Origin: GCA-003244245 sp050699595
GTDB taxonomy: Bacteria; Actinomycetota; Actinomycetes; Mycobacteriales; Pseudonocardiaceae
Length of the DNA stretch: 64,000 nucleotides
Assembly: GCA_050699595.1 (NCBI GenBank)
Contig: JBOHFI010000020.1
Coordinates: forward strand, 1-64,000
Direction of reading: 5' to 3'
Positions 39,178 to 48,054 of this stretch are shown one piece after another. The translations under genes were made by a program, and so were the position numbers. Positions within the stretch are counted from its first letter, which is position 1; every line of letters starts with the position of its first letter. The notes under the pieces were generated by a model, which saw only the letters and a list, made by a program, of their open reading frames with translations, ran no database searches and had not been told where the DNA came from.

Positions 39178-40731
39178 TCAGAAGGGCGGTGGCTCGTCGG
39201 GATCGGGTGCTGGGCGGGTGGTGAGTGGTTCGGGGTCGGTCAGTGGTGGTGGTTGCGAGTGGTACTGGTGCCCGCTGGGGGTGACCCAGGTCGTGCAGCC
39301 GTCGGGGTGTTGGGTGACGGACCAGCCCGGGGTCTGTTTCACCTGGTGGTGTCGTCGGCATTTGGGACCGATGTTGGTCTCGCTGGTGGGGCCCGTGTCG
39401 GTGTCTGGGTCGTTCGCGATGGTGTGGTCGAGGTCGCAGCGGTGGGCGGGTACTCGGCAGCCGGGGAATTGACAGGTCTGGTCTCGGGTGATCACCAGTC
39501 CGGCGAGGTGGGCTGGTGGGCGGTAACGGGTGGTGCCGTAGTCCACCGGGCGGCCGGAGGCGGGGTCGGTGAGGATGCGCCGCCAGGTTCCCCCGGCGGC
39601 GAGGTCCCGGGCCACCGCGGCGGGGATCGGCCCGTAGCCGGCCAGCTCACCGGGCTGGTCCTCGGCACCCAGCAATGCGGTGTAGGGGATGGTGACCCGG
39701 ATGTCCGCGCCAGCGCCGCGGCGGGGGTGGCCGCATTCACAGCGGCGGGCCGCCGGGCTGGTCGCGTCCGGGGCCGGGCTGGTCGCGTCCGGGGCCGGGG
39801 CATCATCGCGGGCGCTCCCTGAGTCGCCGTCAGGCTCCTCGGTGGCCTGTTCCCGGGCGGTGTTGGTGCCCTGGCTGCGGGAGCCGGTGGGGGTCAGCAC
39901 GAGGTCGACCAGGGCGTCACCACGGCGGGCGTCCATGGTGCGCTCGTCTCCCGGGGACCCGGCCCGGCGGGCGTGTTCGTCGAGCACGGCGAACACGCCG
40001 GTGGCCTCGGCGGCGGGCAGATGAGCCGACAGGGTGGCCATCCCGTCGGGCTCGGGCCACATCCGGACCCCGCGCTCGCGCCGGGCCCGCTCGGCCCGTT
40101 TCCGGGTGGCGGTCGGGTCGGCCGTGAGTACCGCGCGGCGGGTCGCGACGCGCAGCTGCCCCGGGGTCTGCTTCCCCGCTTTTGCCAGCACCCGCTGCTC
40201 CACCCCTGCGGTGTGCTCCTCGGAGAGGTTCATGGTCTCGGCGTCGATGACGCGTGCTTTGGCCAGGGTGATCCGGCCCTGCTCCAGCGCCGCCAACGTG
40301 GCCGGCAACCGGGTACACAGCGACCAGGCGTCGCCCACCCGGCACGCCGCGGTGCGCGCCGAGACAGCCAGCATCAGGCCGACCTCGGCCACCGCCGACT
40401 CATGGGCCTGCGAGGTGCCGGCGCCCAGGGCCGTGTTTCGAGCTTCCGCGCTGCGCATGAACGAGTCCATCTCCCGGACCTGCCCGGCCTGCGCCCACGC
40501 GATCACCCGCTCCCACGCCCCCACCCGCTCCAAAGACTCGAACTCCCGATGCGCTGGGTCCACGTCGCTGGGACGGGACAGCATGTCCGCCAACAAGCCG
40601 TCCGGGACGTACTCCGACCAGCGCACCGGCTCTCCCACCCCGGGCAGTTCCTCGACCAGGCAGTCGATGACCTCCTCCGGGGGCGCGGTGACCGGTGGCG
40701 GTGGCCAGTCCACACAGCTAATATCGAACAC
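39178..40731 (-). CDS. DUF222 / HNH endonuclease protein (13E12 repeat family)
   Basis: A 517-residue protein. The N-terminal DUF222 region covers about residues 1-300 (ARNTALGAGTSQAHESAVAE, RVIDAETMNLSEEHTAGVEQ). The C-terminal HNH nuclease has the zinc/metal pattern C-x4-C, H-x-D-H and C-x2-H-H in QTCQFPGCRVPAHRCDLDH and KCRRHHQVKQTPGW. A low-complexity linker with a repeated APDATSP unit separates them. These genes are the REP13E12 repeats of mycobacteria, which multiply in genomes and serve as phage integration targets. GTG 40731 gives the usual MFD start and lies within a LexA-type palindrome. The gene interrupts a ureD copy. Confidence 0.9.
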   Translation of the reverse strand: MFDISCVDWPPPPVTAPPEEVIDCLVEELPGVGEPVRWSEYVPDGLLADMLSRPSDVDPAHREFESLERVGAWERVIAWAQAGQVREMDSFMRSAEARNTALGAGTSQAHESAVAEVGLMLAVSARTAACRVGDAWSLCTRLPATLAALEQGRITLAKARVIDAETMNLSEEHTAGVEQRVLAKAGKQTPGQLRVATRRAVLTADPTATRKRAERARRERGVRMWPEPDGMATLSAHLPAAEATGVFAVLDEHARRAGSPGDERTMDARRGDALVDLVLTPTGSRSQGTNTAREQATEEPDGDSGSARDDAPAPDATSPAPDATSPAARRCECGHPRRGAGADIRVTIPYTALLGAEDQPGELAGYGPIPAAVARDLAAGGTWRRILTDPASGRPVDYGTTRYRPPAHLAGLVITRDQTCQFPGCRVPAHRCDLDHTIANDPDTDTGPTSETNIGPKCRRHHQVKQTPGWSVTQHPDGCTTWVTPSGHQYHSQPPPLTDPEPLTTRPAPDPDEPPPF

Positions 40732-40739
40732 GTGTTCGA
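40724..40739. promoter_or_regulatory. LexA/SOS box at the start of the DUF222-HNH gene
   Basis: TCGAACACGTGTTCGA is a perfect 16-base palindrome with the actinobacterial LexA core GAAC-N4-GTTC. It overlaps the GTG start at 40731. LexA bound here would block transcription or early elongation, so the nuclease gene should be DNA-damage inducible. Mycobacterial 13E12 genes are known members of the LexA regulon. Confidence 0.8.
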
Positions 40740-40826
40740 CACTACTCCTGGTGACAGGACCGGACAAGGGCGTAGGCGACGAGCGGCGCAGTGGGGACCT
40801 CACCGGCAACGAACGATTCACCGACG

Positions 40827-42543
40827 TCACTCGGCTCCTCGACCAGGCCGCACAGGATTGGTCGACGGCCTGGCGGTGATGGTCAGCGGCACCGGGACGG
40901 TGCCCGCCCGTTGGCAGATCTGCTCGCAGCCGGTTTCCAAGGTGCAGCACAGGGAACAGACCGCGCCGGCGTGGTGCGCGCAGTCGACGACGTCGGGCAG
41001 CTCGTAGTCGACGGCGCACACCGTGCAGGTGTGGGTGGCGGTCAGGTCCGTCGCACCGGAATCGGGGCCGGACACCAGGTTCGGGCGGGCCAGGTAATAG
41101 CGGCCACCGGTCAGCTTCGCGGTGACCGGGACCAGCACCATCGCCAGCAGCAGGGCGATGAACGGGCTCCACGCGGCGGCGATCGGCCCGAACGCGCCGA
41201 AGTAGGCGACCACCGAGACGAGGGAGGCCACGACCATCGGCCCGAATCCCGCCGGGTTGATCGGGTACAGGTAGGCGCGCTTGAACTCCACGTAGGGCGG
41301 GCTCAGTCCCAGCGGCTTGCAGATCACCAGGTCGGCGACGACCGCGCCGATCCAGGCGATGGCCACATTGGAGTAGAAGCCGAGGATGTTGTTGAGGAAC
41401 GCGAACGCGCCCAGCTCCATCAGCGCCAGCGCGATGCCGCAGTTGACCAGCACGTACCAGGCGCGGCCGGGGTGGCGGTGCAGCACGCGGGAGAAGAAGT
41501 TCGCGAACGACAGGGAGCCGGAGTAGGCGTTCGTCGTATTGATCTTGATCTGGGAGACGACCACGAACAGCGCCGCCAACGGCAGGGTGACCGCGCCCAG
41601 CACCGGCCGGACCGCCTCCACATACGGCGCGATCGGCTCCAGCACCGCGGTCGCGCCGACCGCGCCCAGCGCGCAGAAGGCCAGGAACGCGCCGCCGAGC
41701 TGCTTGAGCGCACCCAGCACCACCCAGCCGGGACCGGCCGGTCACCGCGGTCCACCAGGAGCGCCGGTTGGCGTCTGTCCTGGCGGGCATGAAGCGCAGG
41801 TAGTCGGCTTGCTCACCGATCTGGCCGATCAGCGACAGGGCGACCCCGGCGCCGAGCCCGACGCCGGTCAGCGACACGCCGGCACCGGCACCGGCGGTGC
41901 CCCCGAAGGAGGTGAACTGGGCGAAGCGCTCCGGGTGGGTGGCCAGCACGACCACGAACGGCAGTGCGAGCCCGACCAGCCACACCGGCTGGGTCCACAT
42001 CTGCAGCTTGGCCAGTGCCCGCATGCCGAACAGCACGAACGGCAGCACGATCAGCGTGGTCAGCAGATAGCCCAGAGCCAGCGGCAGCCCGAAGGCCAGC
42101 TGGAACGCCTGCGCCATGATCGAGCCTTCGAGCGAGAAGAAGATCACCGTGAAACTGGCGTAGATCAGCGAGGTGAGCGTGGAGCCGAAATAGCCGAACC
42201 CGGCGCCGCGGGTGAGCAGGTCCATGTCCACGCCGTAGCGGGCGCAGGCGGCGGCGATCGGGATGCCGGTCAGGAAGATCACCACAGCCGCGATCGCGAT
42301 GGCCGCCGCGGCGGAGGAGAACCCGTGCAGCATCACGATGCTGGCGCCGATGGCGAAGTCGGCGAGGTAGGCGATGCCGCCCAGCGCGGTGGTGGCGACC
42401 GCGAACGGTGACCACGTGCGGAACGAGGCGGCCGCGTAGCGCAGCGAGTAGTCCTCGCTGTTCTCGTCGGCGGCGAGCTTGGCGTAGCGCCGTTTCGGTT
42501 CGGCGGGGGTCGTCGGGTCGGTTCTGGCGGCGACTTCGGTCAT
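40827..42543 (-). pseudogene. NCS1-family nucleobase/allantoin permease, frameshifted
   Basis: The N-terminal half reads from ATG 42543 (MTEVAARTDPTTPAEPKRRY, after GGGAGG) through helices such as VATTALGGIAYLADFAIGAS and FGYFGSTLTSLIYASFTVIF to SWWTAVTG. The frame then degrades; the next frame continues GPGWVVLGALKQLGGAFLAF, QIKINTTNAYSGSLSF and FLNNILGFYSNVAIAWIG. One base is therefore missing near 41735-41742. NCS1 proteins import cytosine, purines, allantoin or hydantoins. The C-terminus has a cysteine-rich motif (CTVCAVDYELPDVVDC, CSLCCTLETGCEQIC) seen in some transporter-kinase fusions. It is divergent from the ureohydrolase gene. A sequencing error cannot be excluded; if so, the protein would be about 570 residues and functional. 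Confidence 0.8.
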
Positions 42544-42794
42544 CCGTGCCTCCCTGGGATCGTGCGCCACGGTAAGAACCGCTGTTTACGATGGACTGCA
42601 CGCCGCGTTATCCCAGTGCAAACGACTGTTTCGAAAGGGTTACCCGACACGGACTAAGCACCGCGCGAATGCTGGCTATACGGTCATCCACCGTGACCAT
42701 CGCTCACTTATCGGGGCATATCACGTCCCCTTCGGGTAGGGTGGCACGACTGGTTGCCTCGCGGCCGGGGTGCTGTGGACACGGAGGTTCCGAC

Positions 42795-43913
42795 GTGGAC
42801 GAGCTGCACGACGATTACGGTCCGGAGGCGCGGTTCGGCGTCGAGGCGGAAGCGGCGCTGCCGTCGACGAAAGGGGAACAGGAGGTCGCCCGGGGTCTGA
42901 AGCTGGGCCTGCCCGGCGCCGACTCGATCGTCGACCGGCGGATCCCCACCTTCTCCCGTGGGGAGCTGCCGCACTTCGCCGGCATCAACACCTTTCTCAA
43001 GGCGCCTTACGTCGAGGACGTCCGCCGCTGCGGGGAGTACGACGTGGCGGTGCTCGGCGCCCCCTTCGACGGGGGCACCACCTACCGGTCCGGAACCCGG
43101 TTCGGCCCTCAGGGCATCCGCAAGATCTCCGCGTTGTACGGGCCGTACAGCTTCGAGCTCGGCGTCGACCTGCGGGAGTCGATCACCATCGCCGACCTCG
43201 GCGACGTGTTCACCATCCCGGGCGACATCGAGAAGACCTTCGACCAGATCTCCAAGGCGGTCGGGCACGTCTATGCCTCCGGCGCCTTTCCGGTGGTGTT
43301 GGGTGGCGACCACTCCATCGGCTTCCCGACCACCCGTGCGGTCGCCGAGCACCTGGGCGGTGGCAAGCTCGGCATCATCCACTTCGACCGCCACGTCGAC
43401 ACCCAGGAAACCGACCTCGACGAGCGGATGCACACCACGCCGTGGTTCCACGCCACGGACATCCCCAACGTGCCGCCGCGCAACCTGGTGCAGATCGGCA
43501 TCGGCGGTTGGCAGGCGCCGCGGCCCGGGGTGCGGGTCGGCCGGGAGCGCGGCACCACGATCATGACCGTCACCGACTGCGTGGAGATGGGTATCGAGGC
43601 CGCCGCGCGGCGTGCCCTGGACGTCGCCTGGGACGGCACCGACGCGGTCTGGCTGTCCTTCGACGTCGACTGCCTGGACGCCGCGTTCGTCCCGGGCACG
43701 GGCTGGCCCGAGCCCGGTGGCTTCCTGCCCCGCGAAGTGCTGAAGTTCATCCAGCTCATCGCCGCCCGCCCGCTGGCGGGCATCGAAGTCGTGGAGTGCT
43801 CCCCACCCTACGACAACGCGGAGATCACCGCGCTCATCGCGACCCGCGTCATCTGCGACACCCTCGGCTGCCTGGTGCGCGCCGGCCACCTACCGCGAAG
43901 GGCGGCCCCATGA
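42795..43913 (+). CDS. Ureohydrolase of the agmatinase/arginase superfamily, possible guanidine or guanidino-acid hydrolase
   Basis: A 372-residue metal hydrolase that releases urea from a guanidino substrate. Metal motifs: GGDHSIGFP, IIHFDRHVDTQ (D-x-H-x-D) and LSFDVDCLDAAFVPGTGWPEPGG. The N-terminal extension of about 70 residues (DYGPEARFGVEAEAALPSTK) is longer than in classic agmatinases. The phrases HTTPWFHATDI and LVQIGIGGWQAPRPG match a subgroup that includes guanidinobutyrase-like enzymes and nickel-dependent guanidine hydrolases; I cannot decide between them. GTG 42795 has GGAGG seven bases upstream. Its stop overlaps the APC permease start (ATGA). Urease in the same region could consume the urea. 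Confidence 0.85.
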   Translation: MDELHDDYGPEARFGVEAEAALPSTKGEQEVARGLKLGLPGADSIVDRRIPTFSRGELPHFAGINTFLKAPYVEDVRRCGEYDVAVLGAPFDGGTTYRSGTRFGPQGIRKISALYGPYSFELGVDLRESITIADLGDVFTIPGDIEKTFDQISKAVGHVYASGAFPVVLGGDHSIGFPTTRAVAEHLGGGKLGIIHFDRHVDTQETDLDERMHTTPWFHATDIPNVPPRNLVQIGIGGWQAPRPGVRVGRERGTTIMTVTDCVEMGIEAAARRALDVAWDGTDAVWLSFDVDCLDAAFVPGTGWPEPGGFLPREVLKFIQLIAARPLAGIEVVECSPPYDNAEITALIATRVICDTLGCLVRAGHLPRRAAP

Positions 43914-45412
43914 GTACTCCGATCCCGACCGCCGCCCCGCCCGACGCCGACGATCTCGCCTCCCTCGGCTACACCCAGCAGCTGCATCGCGGGCTGGGGC
44001 CGTTCTCCTCGTTCGCGTCCGGCTTCTCGTTCGTCTCGATCCTGACGACGGTGTTCCAGCTGTTCATCATCGGTTTCGGCTTCGGCGGACCCGCCTACAT
44101 CTGGACCTGGCCCATCGTGTTCGTCAGCCAGTTCGCCGTGTGCCTGGTCTTCGCCGAGCTCGCCGCCCGCTACCCGATCGCCGGCGCGGTCTACCAGTGG
44201 TCGCGGCGGGTCTCCACCGACCCGCTGGGCTGGATGGCGGGCTGGCTCATGCAGCTCGGCTACATCATCAGCGTCGCGGCGATCGCGATCGCGCTGCAGG
44301 CGGTGCTGCCCGAGGTGTGGAGCGGGTTCCAGCTCGTCGGCACCGACACCTCGCCCACCTCGCCCGGCGGCGCGCGCAACGCGATCATCCTCGGCTCGAT
44401 CTGCATCGCGGTGTGCATCGCGATCGCCTCGTTCGGCGTCACGAAGATGGCCCTGATCACCCGCATCGGCGTGACGTTCGAGATCGTCGGTGTGGTGCTG
44501 GTGGTCGTGCTGCTGTTCCTGCACGCCCAGCGCGGCCCGGGCGTGGTGTTCCAGACCAACGGCGTGCAGGGCACCGGGTCCTACGTCTTCCCGTTCCTGG
44601 CATCGATGCTCATGGCCGCCTACGTCATGTACGGCTTCGACAGCGCCGCCGAGCTGTCGGAGGAGACCAACGACCCGCGCCGCACGGCCCCCCAGGCGAT
44701 CACGCGCTGCATGCTGGTCTCGGCCGTCGGTGGCGGGCTGCTCATCCTCGCCACGCTGATGGCGGCGCCGGACGTCACGGCGGCGGAGCTGTCGTCGCAG
44801 GGCATCGCCTATGTGGTGAGCGCCCAGCTCGGCGACGTCGTAGGCCGGATCGTGCTCGCGATCGTCGCGATCTCGATCTTCTCGGCGGCGCTGGCGATCT
44901 CAGCGTCGGCGACGCGGGTGGTGTTCTCGATGGCCCGCGACGGGCAGCTGCCGTTCGCGAAGGCGCTGGCCACGGTCTCGCCGCGGACTCAGACACCGAT
45001 CCTGCCCGGCATCGTCGTCGGTCTGCTCTCCATCGGCGTGCTGCTGATCAACCTCGGGCAGACGAGCGTGTTCGCTACCGTGACCAGCGTGTCGGTGGTG
45101 ATCGTCTATCTGGCCTATCTCTTGGTGACGATCCCGCTGCTGTGGCATCGCATCCGGCGCAACCCCGCCCACACCCCCCACCCGGCCTACTTCAGCCTCG
45201 GCCGGTGGGGGCTACCGGTGAACATCATCGCGGTGGTGTTCGGAATGTTCCTGCTGGTCGACGTGGGGTGGCCACGTGCCGCCGTCTACGACCCGCAGGG
45301 CCAGGGCTGGGTGCTGCAGTACTCTGCGCCACTATCGGTGCTGGTCGCGATCGGACTCGGCTTCCTGGCCTACCGGGTGATGAGCCGCCAGCGCGTTTCT
45401 CGGAAGACGTGA
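43910..45412 (+). CDS. APC-superfamily amino acid/amine permease
   Basis: A 500-residue membrane protein with about 12 helices. Opening YTQQLHRGLGPFSSFASGFSF is the typical motif of the amino acid/choline transporter group (AAT/BAT-like). Other phrases: ELAARYPIAGAVYQWSRRVS, YGFDSAAELSEETNDPRRTA (the conserved 'GfD...e.sEEt..p' loop) and RVVFSMARDGQLPFAKALA. It is translationally coupled to the ureohydrolase, so the likely cargo is a guanidino compound or an amine. Confidence 0.92.
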   Translation: MSTPIPTAAPPDADDLASLGYTQQLHRGLGPFSSFASGFSFVSILTTVFQLFIIGFGFGGPAYIWTWPIVFVSQFAVCLVFAELAARYPIAGAVYQWSRRVSTDPLGWMAGWLMQLGYIISVAAIAIALQAVLPEVWSGFQLVGTDTSPTSPGGARNAIILGSICIAVCIAIASFGVTKMALITRIGVTFEIVGVVLVVVLLFLHAQRGPGVVFQTNGVQGTGSYVFPFLASMLMAAYVMYGFDSAAELSEETNDPRRTAPQAITRCMLVSAVGGGLLILATLMAAPDVTAAELSSQGIAYVVSAQLGDVVGRIVLAIVAISIFSAALAISASATRVVFSMARDGQLPFAKALATVSPRTQTPILPGIVVGLLSIGVLLINLGQTSVFATVTSVSVVIVYLAYLLVTIPLLWHRIRRNPAHTPHPAYFSLGRWGLPVNIIAVVFGMFLLVDVGWPRAAVYDPQGQGWVLQYSAPLSVLVAIGLGFLAYRVMSRQRVSRKT

Positions 45413-45430
45413 CCGCCGGTATCCCCGCAG

Positions 45431-46510
45431 TCAGGACGACACGACGGGTCGAACTTCGAGCATGGTCACCATGGGGCCCGCCTCGTGTGTGCTCACGAAC
45501 TCGAAGCCGGCCGCAGCGAGGAGCGCCATCCATTCAGCCTCCGCACGAAGGCGACTGCCCGAATTGAGCATGACTTCGATGTCGAAAAGGCGACCGGGAT
45601 GAAATCGGTTGGGCGGTGCCGTGAACGGCTCAGCAATGATCAGACGAGCGTGCGGCTGATCCACGATTTCAGAGTGGACCCGCCTCAGCGCCGCGGCGAT
45701 CTGATGATCCTCCCAAGCGCCGAGCACTCGATGGAAGATGTACGCATCGGCACCGGCCGGCAGTCCGTCCCGGAAGTCCCCCGGCACCACCGTGACGCGG
45801 TCGGCCACGCCGAGCGAGGCCAGCAGATCTGGCGCACCCTTCACGACATGAGGAAAGTCCAAGACCATTCCGCGCAGACCAGGATTCTTGCGGACGATCT
45901 CGCCGATCAGCCGTCCCTGACCCCCACCGAGGTCGGCGACTGTCGTGAAGCGCTGGAAATCTCCGAAGTTCGCGACCCACTCCGCACTCATCCGCACGGT
46001 CTGGGTCATCGCCCGGTTGAAGGGCCCGGAGAGCTCGGGATGATCGGGGAGGACTTCATACATCGTCTTGCCATAATTGCGTTGGAATGGATCAACACCT
46101 GTTCGCACGGTCTGACGCAGCTCGTCGAGCGAAGTCAACGCACTGAAGTTCCCGAAGTGGACAGCCAGGTCACCAATGCTGACCTCGGCATCGGTTCGGA
46201 GGCACTCGGCGTCCGCCGTGAGGATGAACCGACCATCGGGCAGCTCGGCGAAGATGCCGAGGGCTGCCGCCGTAAGCAGGATGCGCCGCAGCGATTCGGG
46301 ATGGCATCCGGTCAGCTCGGCGAGCTCGGACGCCGTGCGTGGACGTTCGGCGAGATGATCGGCGATGCCCAGCTCGGCCGCGAGCGTGACCGCGTCCGCA
46401 CCCCGTCGCAGCAGCAGGAGGAGGAGCACGCGAACATGCGGCGGTTGGTGCGCAAGATCGGGAAACCCAGCCAAGCCGTCGGTCTCGGTATCATCAAGGG
46501 TCAGTCTCAT
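45431..46510 (-). CDS. SAM-dependent O-methyltransferase-fold protein lacking the usual catalytic His
   Basis: A 359-residue protein of the plant-type/actinomycete O-methyltransferase family. The N-terminal dimerisation domain has LLLRRGADAVTLAAELGIADHL and a winged helix (ELTGCHPESLRRIL). The SAM site is TVADLGGGQGRLIGEIV, followed by GMVLDFPHVVKGA. The catalytic region normally reads 'vLHdWdD'; here it is HRVLGAWEDHQ, so the base His is replaced by Gly. Related proteins (such as RdmB) have lost methyl transfer and catalyse hydroxylation or decarboxylation. ATG 46510 follows AAGGAAGAG. It is divergent from the FAD monooxygenase gene and probably belongs to the polyketide cluster. Confidence 0.85.
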   Translation of the reverse strand: MRLTLDDTETDGLAGFPDLAHQPPHVRVLLLLLLRRGADAVTLAAELGIADHLAERPRTASELAELTGCHPESLRRILLTAAALGIFAELPDGRFILTADAECLRTDAEVSIGDLAVHFGNFSALTSLDELRQTVRTGVDPFQRNYGKTMYEVLPDHPELSGPFNRAMTQTVRMSAEWVANFGDFQRFTTVADLGGGQGRLIGEIVRKNPGLRGMVLDFPHVVKGAPDLLASLGVADRVTVVPGDFRDGLPAGADAYIFHRVLGAWEDHQIAAALRRVHSEIVDQPHARLIIAEPFTAPPNRFHPGRLFDIEVMLNSGSRLRAEAEWMALLAAAGFEFVSTHEAGPMVTMLEVRPVVSS

Positions 46511-46839
46511 GGGCTCTTCCTTGCTCGAGGATACATTCGGACATCACTGTGGCGGTGTACAGATTTCCCATGGTGGCCCGCCGACAAAAAAATTAAATCA
46601 GGGCCGATCTGACGTGTCTTCCTCCGAAATGTTGATCCACCCACCCTACTTCGATCGACTCCCAGTCCTCCGTTATCACCGGAGACGGGTGGTGCGGGCC
46701 CGTACGCCGAGTGCCCGTACCACGGTGTGATCGCCACTGTGAGCTCCCGGTCGTGCCCCCGCCACTACCGCGCCACCGACACACGCCATACTGCTCCACC
46801 CCCGCACCGGCGCGGCCATGCGCCAGAGAGGAGCCTGAA
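46511..46839. promoter_or_regulatory. Divergent intergenic region of the cluster edge
   Basis: This 329-base interval separates the methyltransferase-like gene (minus) from the monooxygenase gene (plus), so it must hold both promoters. It contains an A-rich tract (GACAAAAAAATTAAATCA near 46583-46601), rare in this DNA. No coding frame is convincing. I cannot define promoter boxes. Confidence 0.45.
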
Positions 46840-48054
46840 GTGGATGTTGCTCGCCCAGCTGAGCTGGACTGCGCGATCAGCGGTGGAGGACCAGCCGGAA
46901 TGTTCCTGGGTCTCCTGCTCGCGCGCGCCGGACTCAAGATCACCGTGCTGGAGAAGCATGCCGACTTCCTCCGCGACTTCCGTGGTGACACCGTTCATGC
47001 ATCGACTCTCACGCTGCTCGACGAGCTCGGCCTCGGGGGCCGGTTCGCGGCTCTTCCACATCGGGTGGAACATCAGCTCAGCGTAGTGTTCGGGGCCACG
47101 GTGAACCGACTCGCGGACTTCTCTCATCTGCCGGGGCGGCACCAGTGCATGGTTTACGTACCGCAGTGGGACCTGCTCAACATGCTCGCCGACGAGGCAC
47201 AGCGCTATCCCAACTTTGACCTGAGAATGTCCTGCAAGGTGGAGGATGTGCTGCATGAGGACGGCCGGATAGCCGGCGTCCGGTATCGCGACCCGACCGG
47301 TTCCGCACACGACCTCCGCGCAGTGTTGACCGTGGCCTGCGACGGACGCAACTCCACTGTCCGATCGGCGGTGGGCCTGCGACCGAAGGCCCTCGCCGCA
47401 CCGATGGACGTCCTGTACTTCCGTTTGCCCCGCCGTGCCGACGACCCGGAGGGCACGCAGCTGAGAATAGCCAACGACAAGATCTTCCCGATGATCGATC
47501 GCGGGGAGTTCTGGCAAGGCAGTCTCCTGGTGCCGAAGTCCCGAAGTGCGGAGCTCTACGCGGAGGGAATCGAACGGTTCAGGACCTCCCTGGCGGCTGT
47601 AGCGCCGTTCCTCACCGATCGAGTGGAGCAGATCCGCGGATGGGACGACACCAGGTCACTGACAGTGCGGCTGGAGAGACTGCCGCGCTGGTGGATCAAT
47701 GGCCTGCTGTGCATCGGTGACGCTGCGCACGCCATGAGTCCACTCGGTGGAGTGGGCATCAACCTCGCCATCCAGGATGCGGTCGCGACCGCTCGGATCC
47801 TCATACCTCCGTTGCGGGCGGGCAGAGTGAGCCCGCAACACCTGGCACGGGTTCAGCGCCGTCGGAAACCGCCGGCACAGATGACCCAGAACCTCCAGCG
47901 CACATTTCAGAACACGGTGATCGCCCCGCGGCTGAAAGGCGAGACCGTCACACCGCCGGCAGTACTGAAGATCGCAAACTTGATTCCGCCGGTCCGCCAG
48001 GGCATCGGTCACATCATCAGTATAGGAATTCGGCCAGAGCATCTTACCACCTGA
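46840..48054 (+). CDS. FAD-dependent monooxygenase (aromatic hydroxylase type)
   Basis: A 404-residue flavoprotein of the p-hydroxybenzoate hydroxylase/UbiH family. Motifs: CAISGGGPAGMFLGLLLARAG (GxGxxG-type FAD binding; read as GGGPAG), AVLTVACDGRNSTVR (DG motif) and LLCIGDAAHAMSPLGGVGINLA (GD motif). It hydroxylates or epoxidises a substrate with NAD(P)H. GTG 46840 follows AGAGAGGAG by six bases; the in-frame extension to 46711 is poor sequence. Candidate tailoring enzyme for the nearby polyketide. Confidence 0.9.
   Translation: MDVARPAELDCAISGGGPAGMFLGLLLARAGLKITVLEKHADFLRDFRGDTVHASTLTLLDELGLGGRFAALPHRVEHQLSVVFGATVNRLADFSHLPGRHQCMVYVPQWDLLNMLADEAQRYPNFDLRMSCKVEDVLHEDGRIAGVRYRDPTGSAHDLRAVLTVACDGRNSTVRSAVGLRPKALAAPMDVLYFRLPRRADDPEGTQLRIANDKIFPMIDRGEFWQGSLLVPKSRSAELYAEGIERFRTSLAAVAPFLTDRVEQIRGWDDTRSLTVRLERLPRWWINGLLCIGDAAHAMSPLGGVGINLAIQDAVATARILIPPLRAGRVSPQHLARVQRRRKPPAQMTQNLQRTFQNTVIAPRLKGETVTPPAVLKIANLIPPVRQGIGHIISIGIRPEHLTT

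Larger units (their letters stand above)
38694..40879 (+). pseudogene. Second ureD copy, frameshifted and split by a DUF222-HNH gene
   Basis: Part one (38694 to about 39100) reads AAAIVAPAGNPPAPARW in one frame, shifts near 38820, then continues CTILREEVVLGRAGQRGGRY and LLAHTLLLDGADPVLTGPAG in another. This aligns closely with intact UreD (ILREVVMLGRAGQRGGRV). Part two (about 40797-40879) reads ERFTDVTRLLDQAAQDW, the UreD C-terminus. Between them sits the DUF222-HNH gene on the opposite strand (39178-40731), and the UreD segment between those parts is lost. At nucleotide level part one is roughly 80 percent identical to ureD by eye, so it is an old copy. Only the two listed parts are pseudogene sequence. 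Confidence 0.75.

Noticed and set aside
42571..42794. Possible guanidine riboswitch before the ureohydrolase
   Set aside because: No recognisable guanidine-I core sequence was found in the leader.
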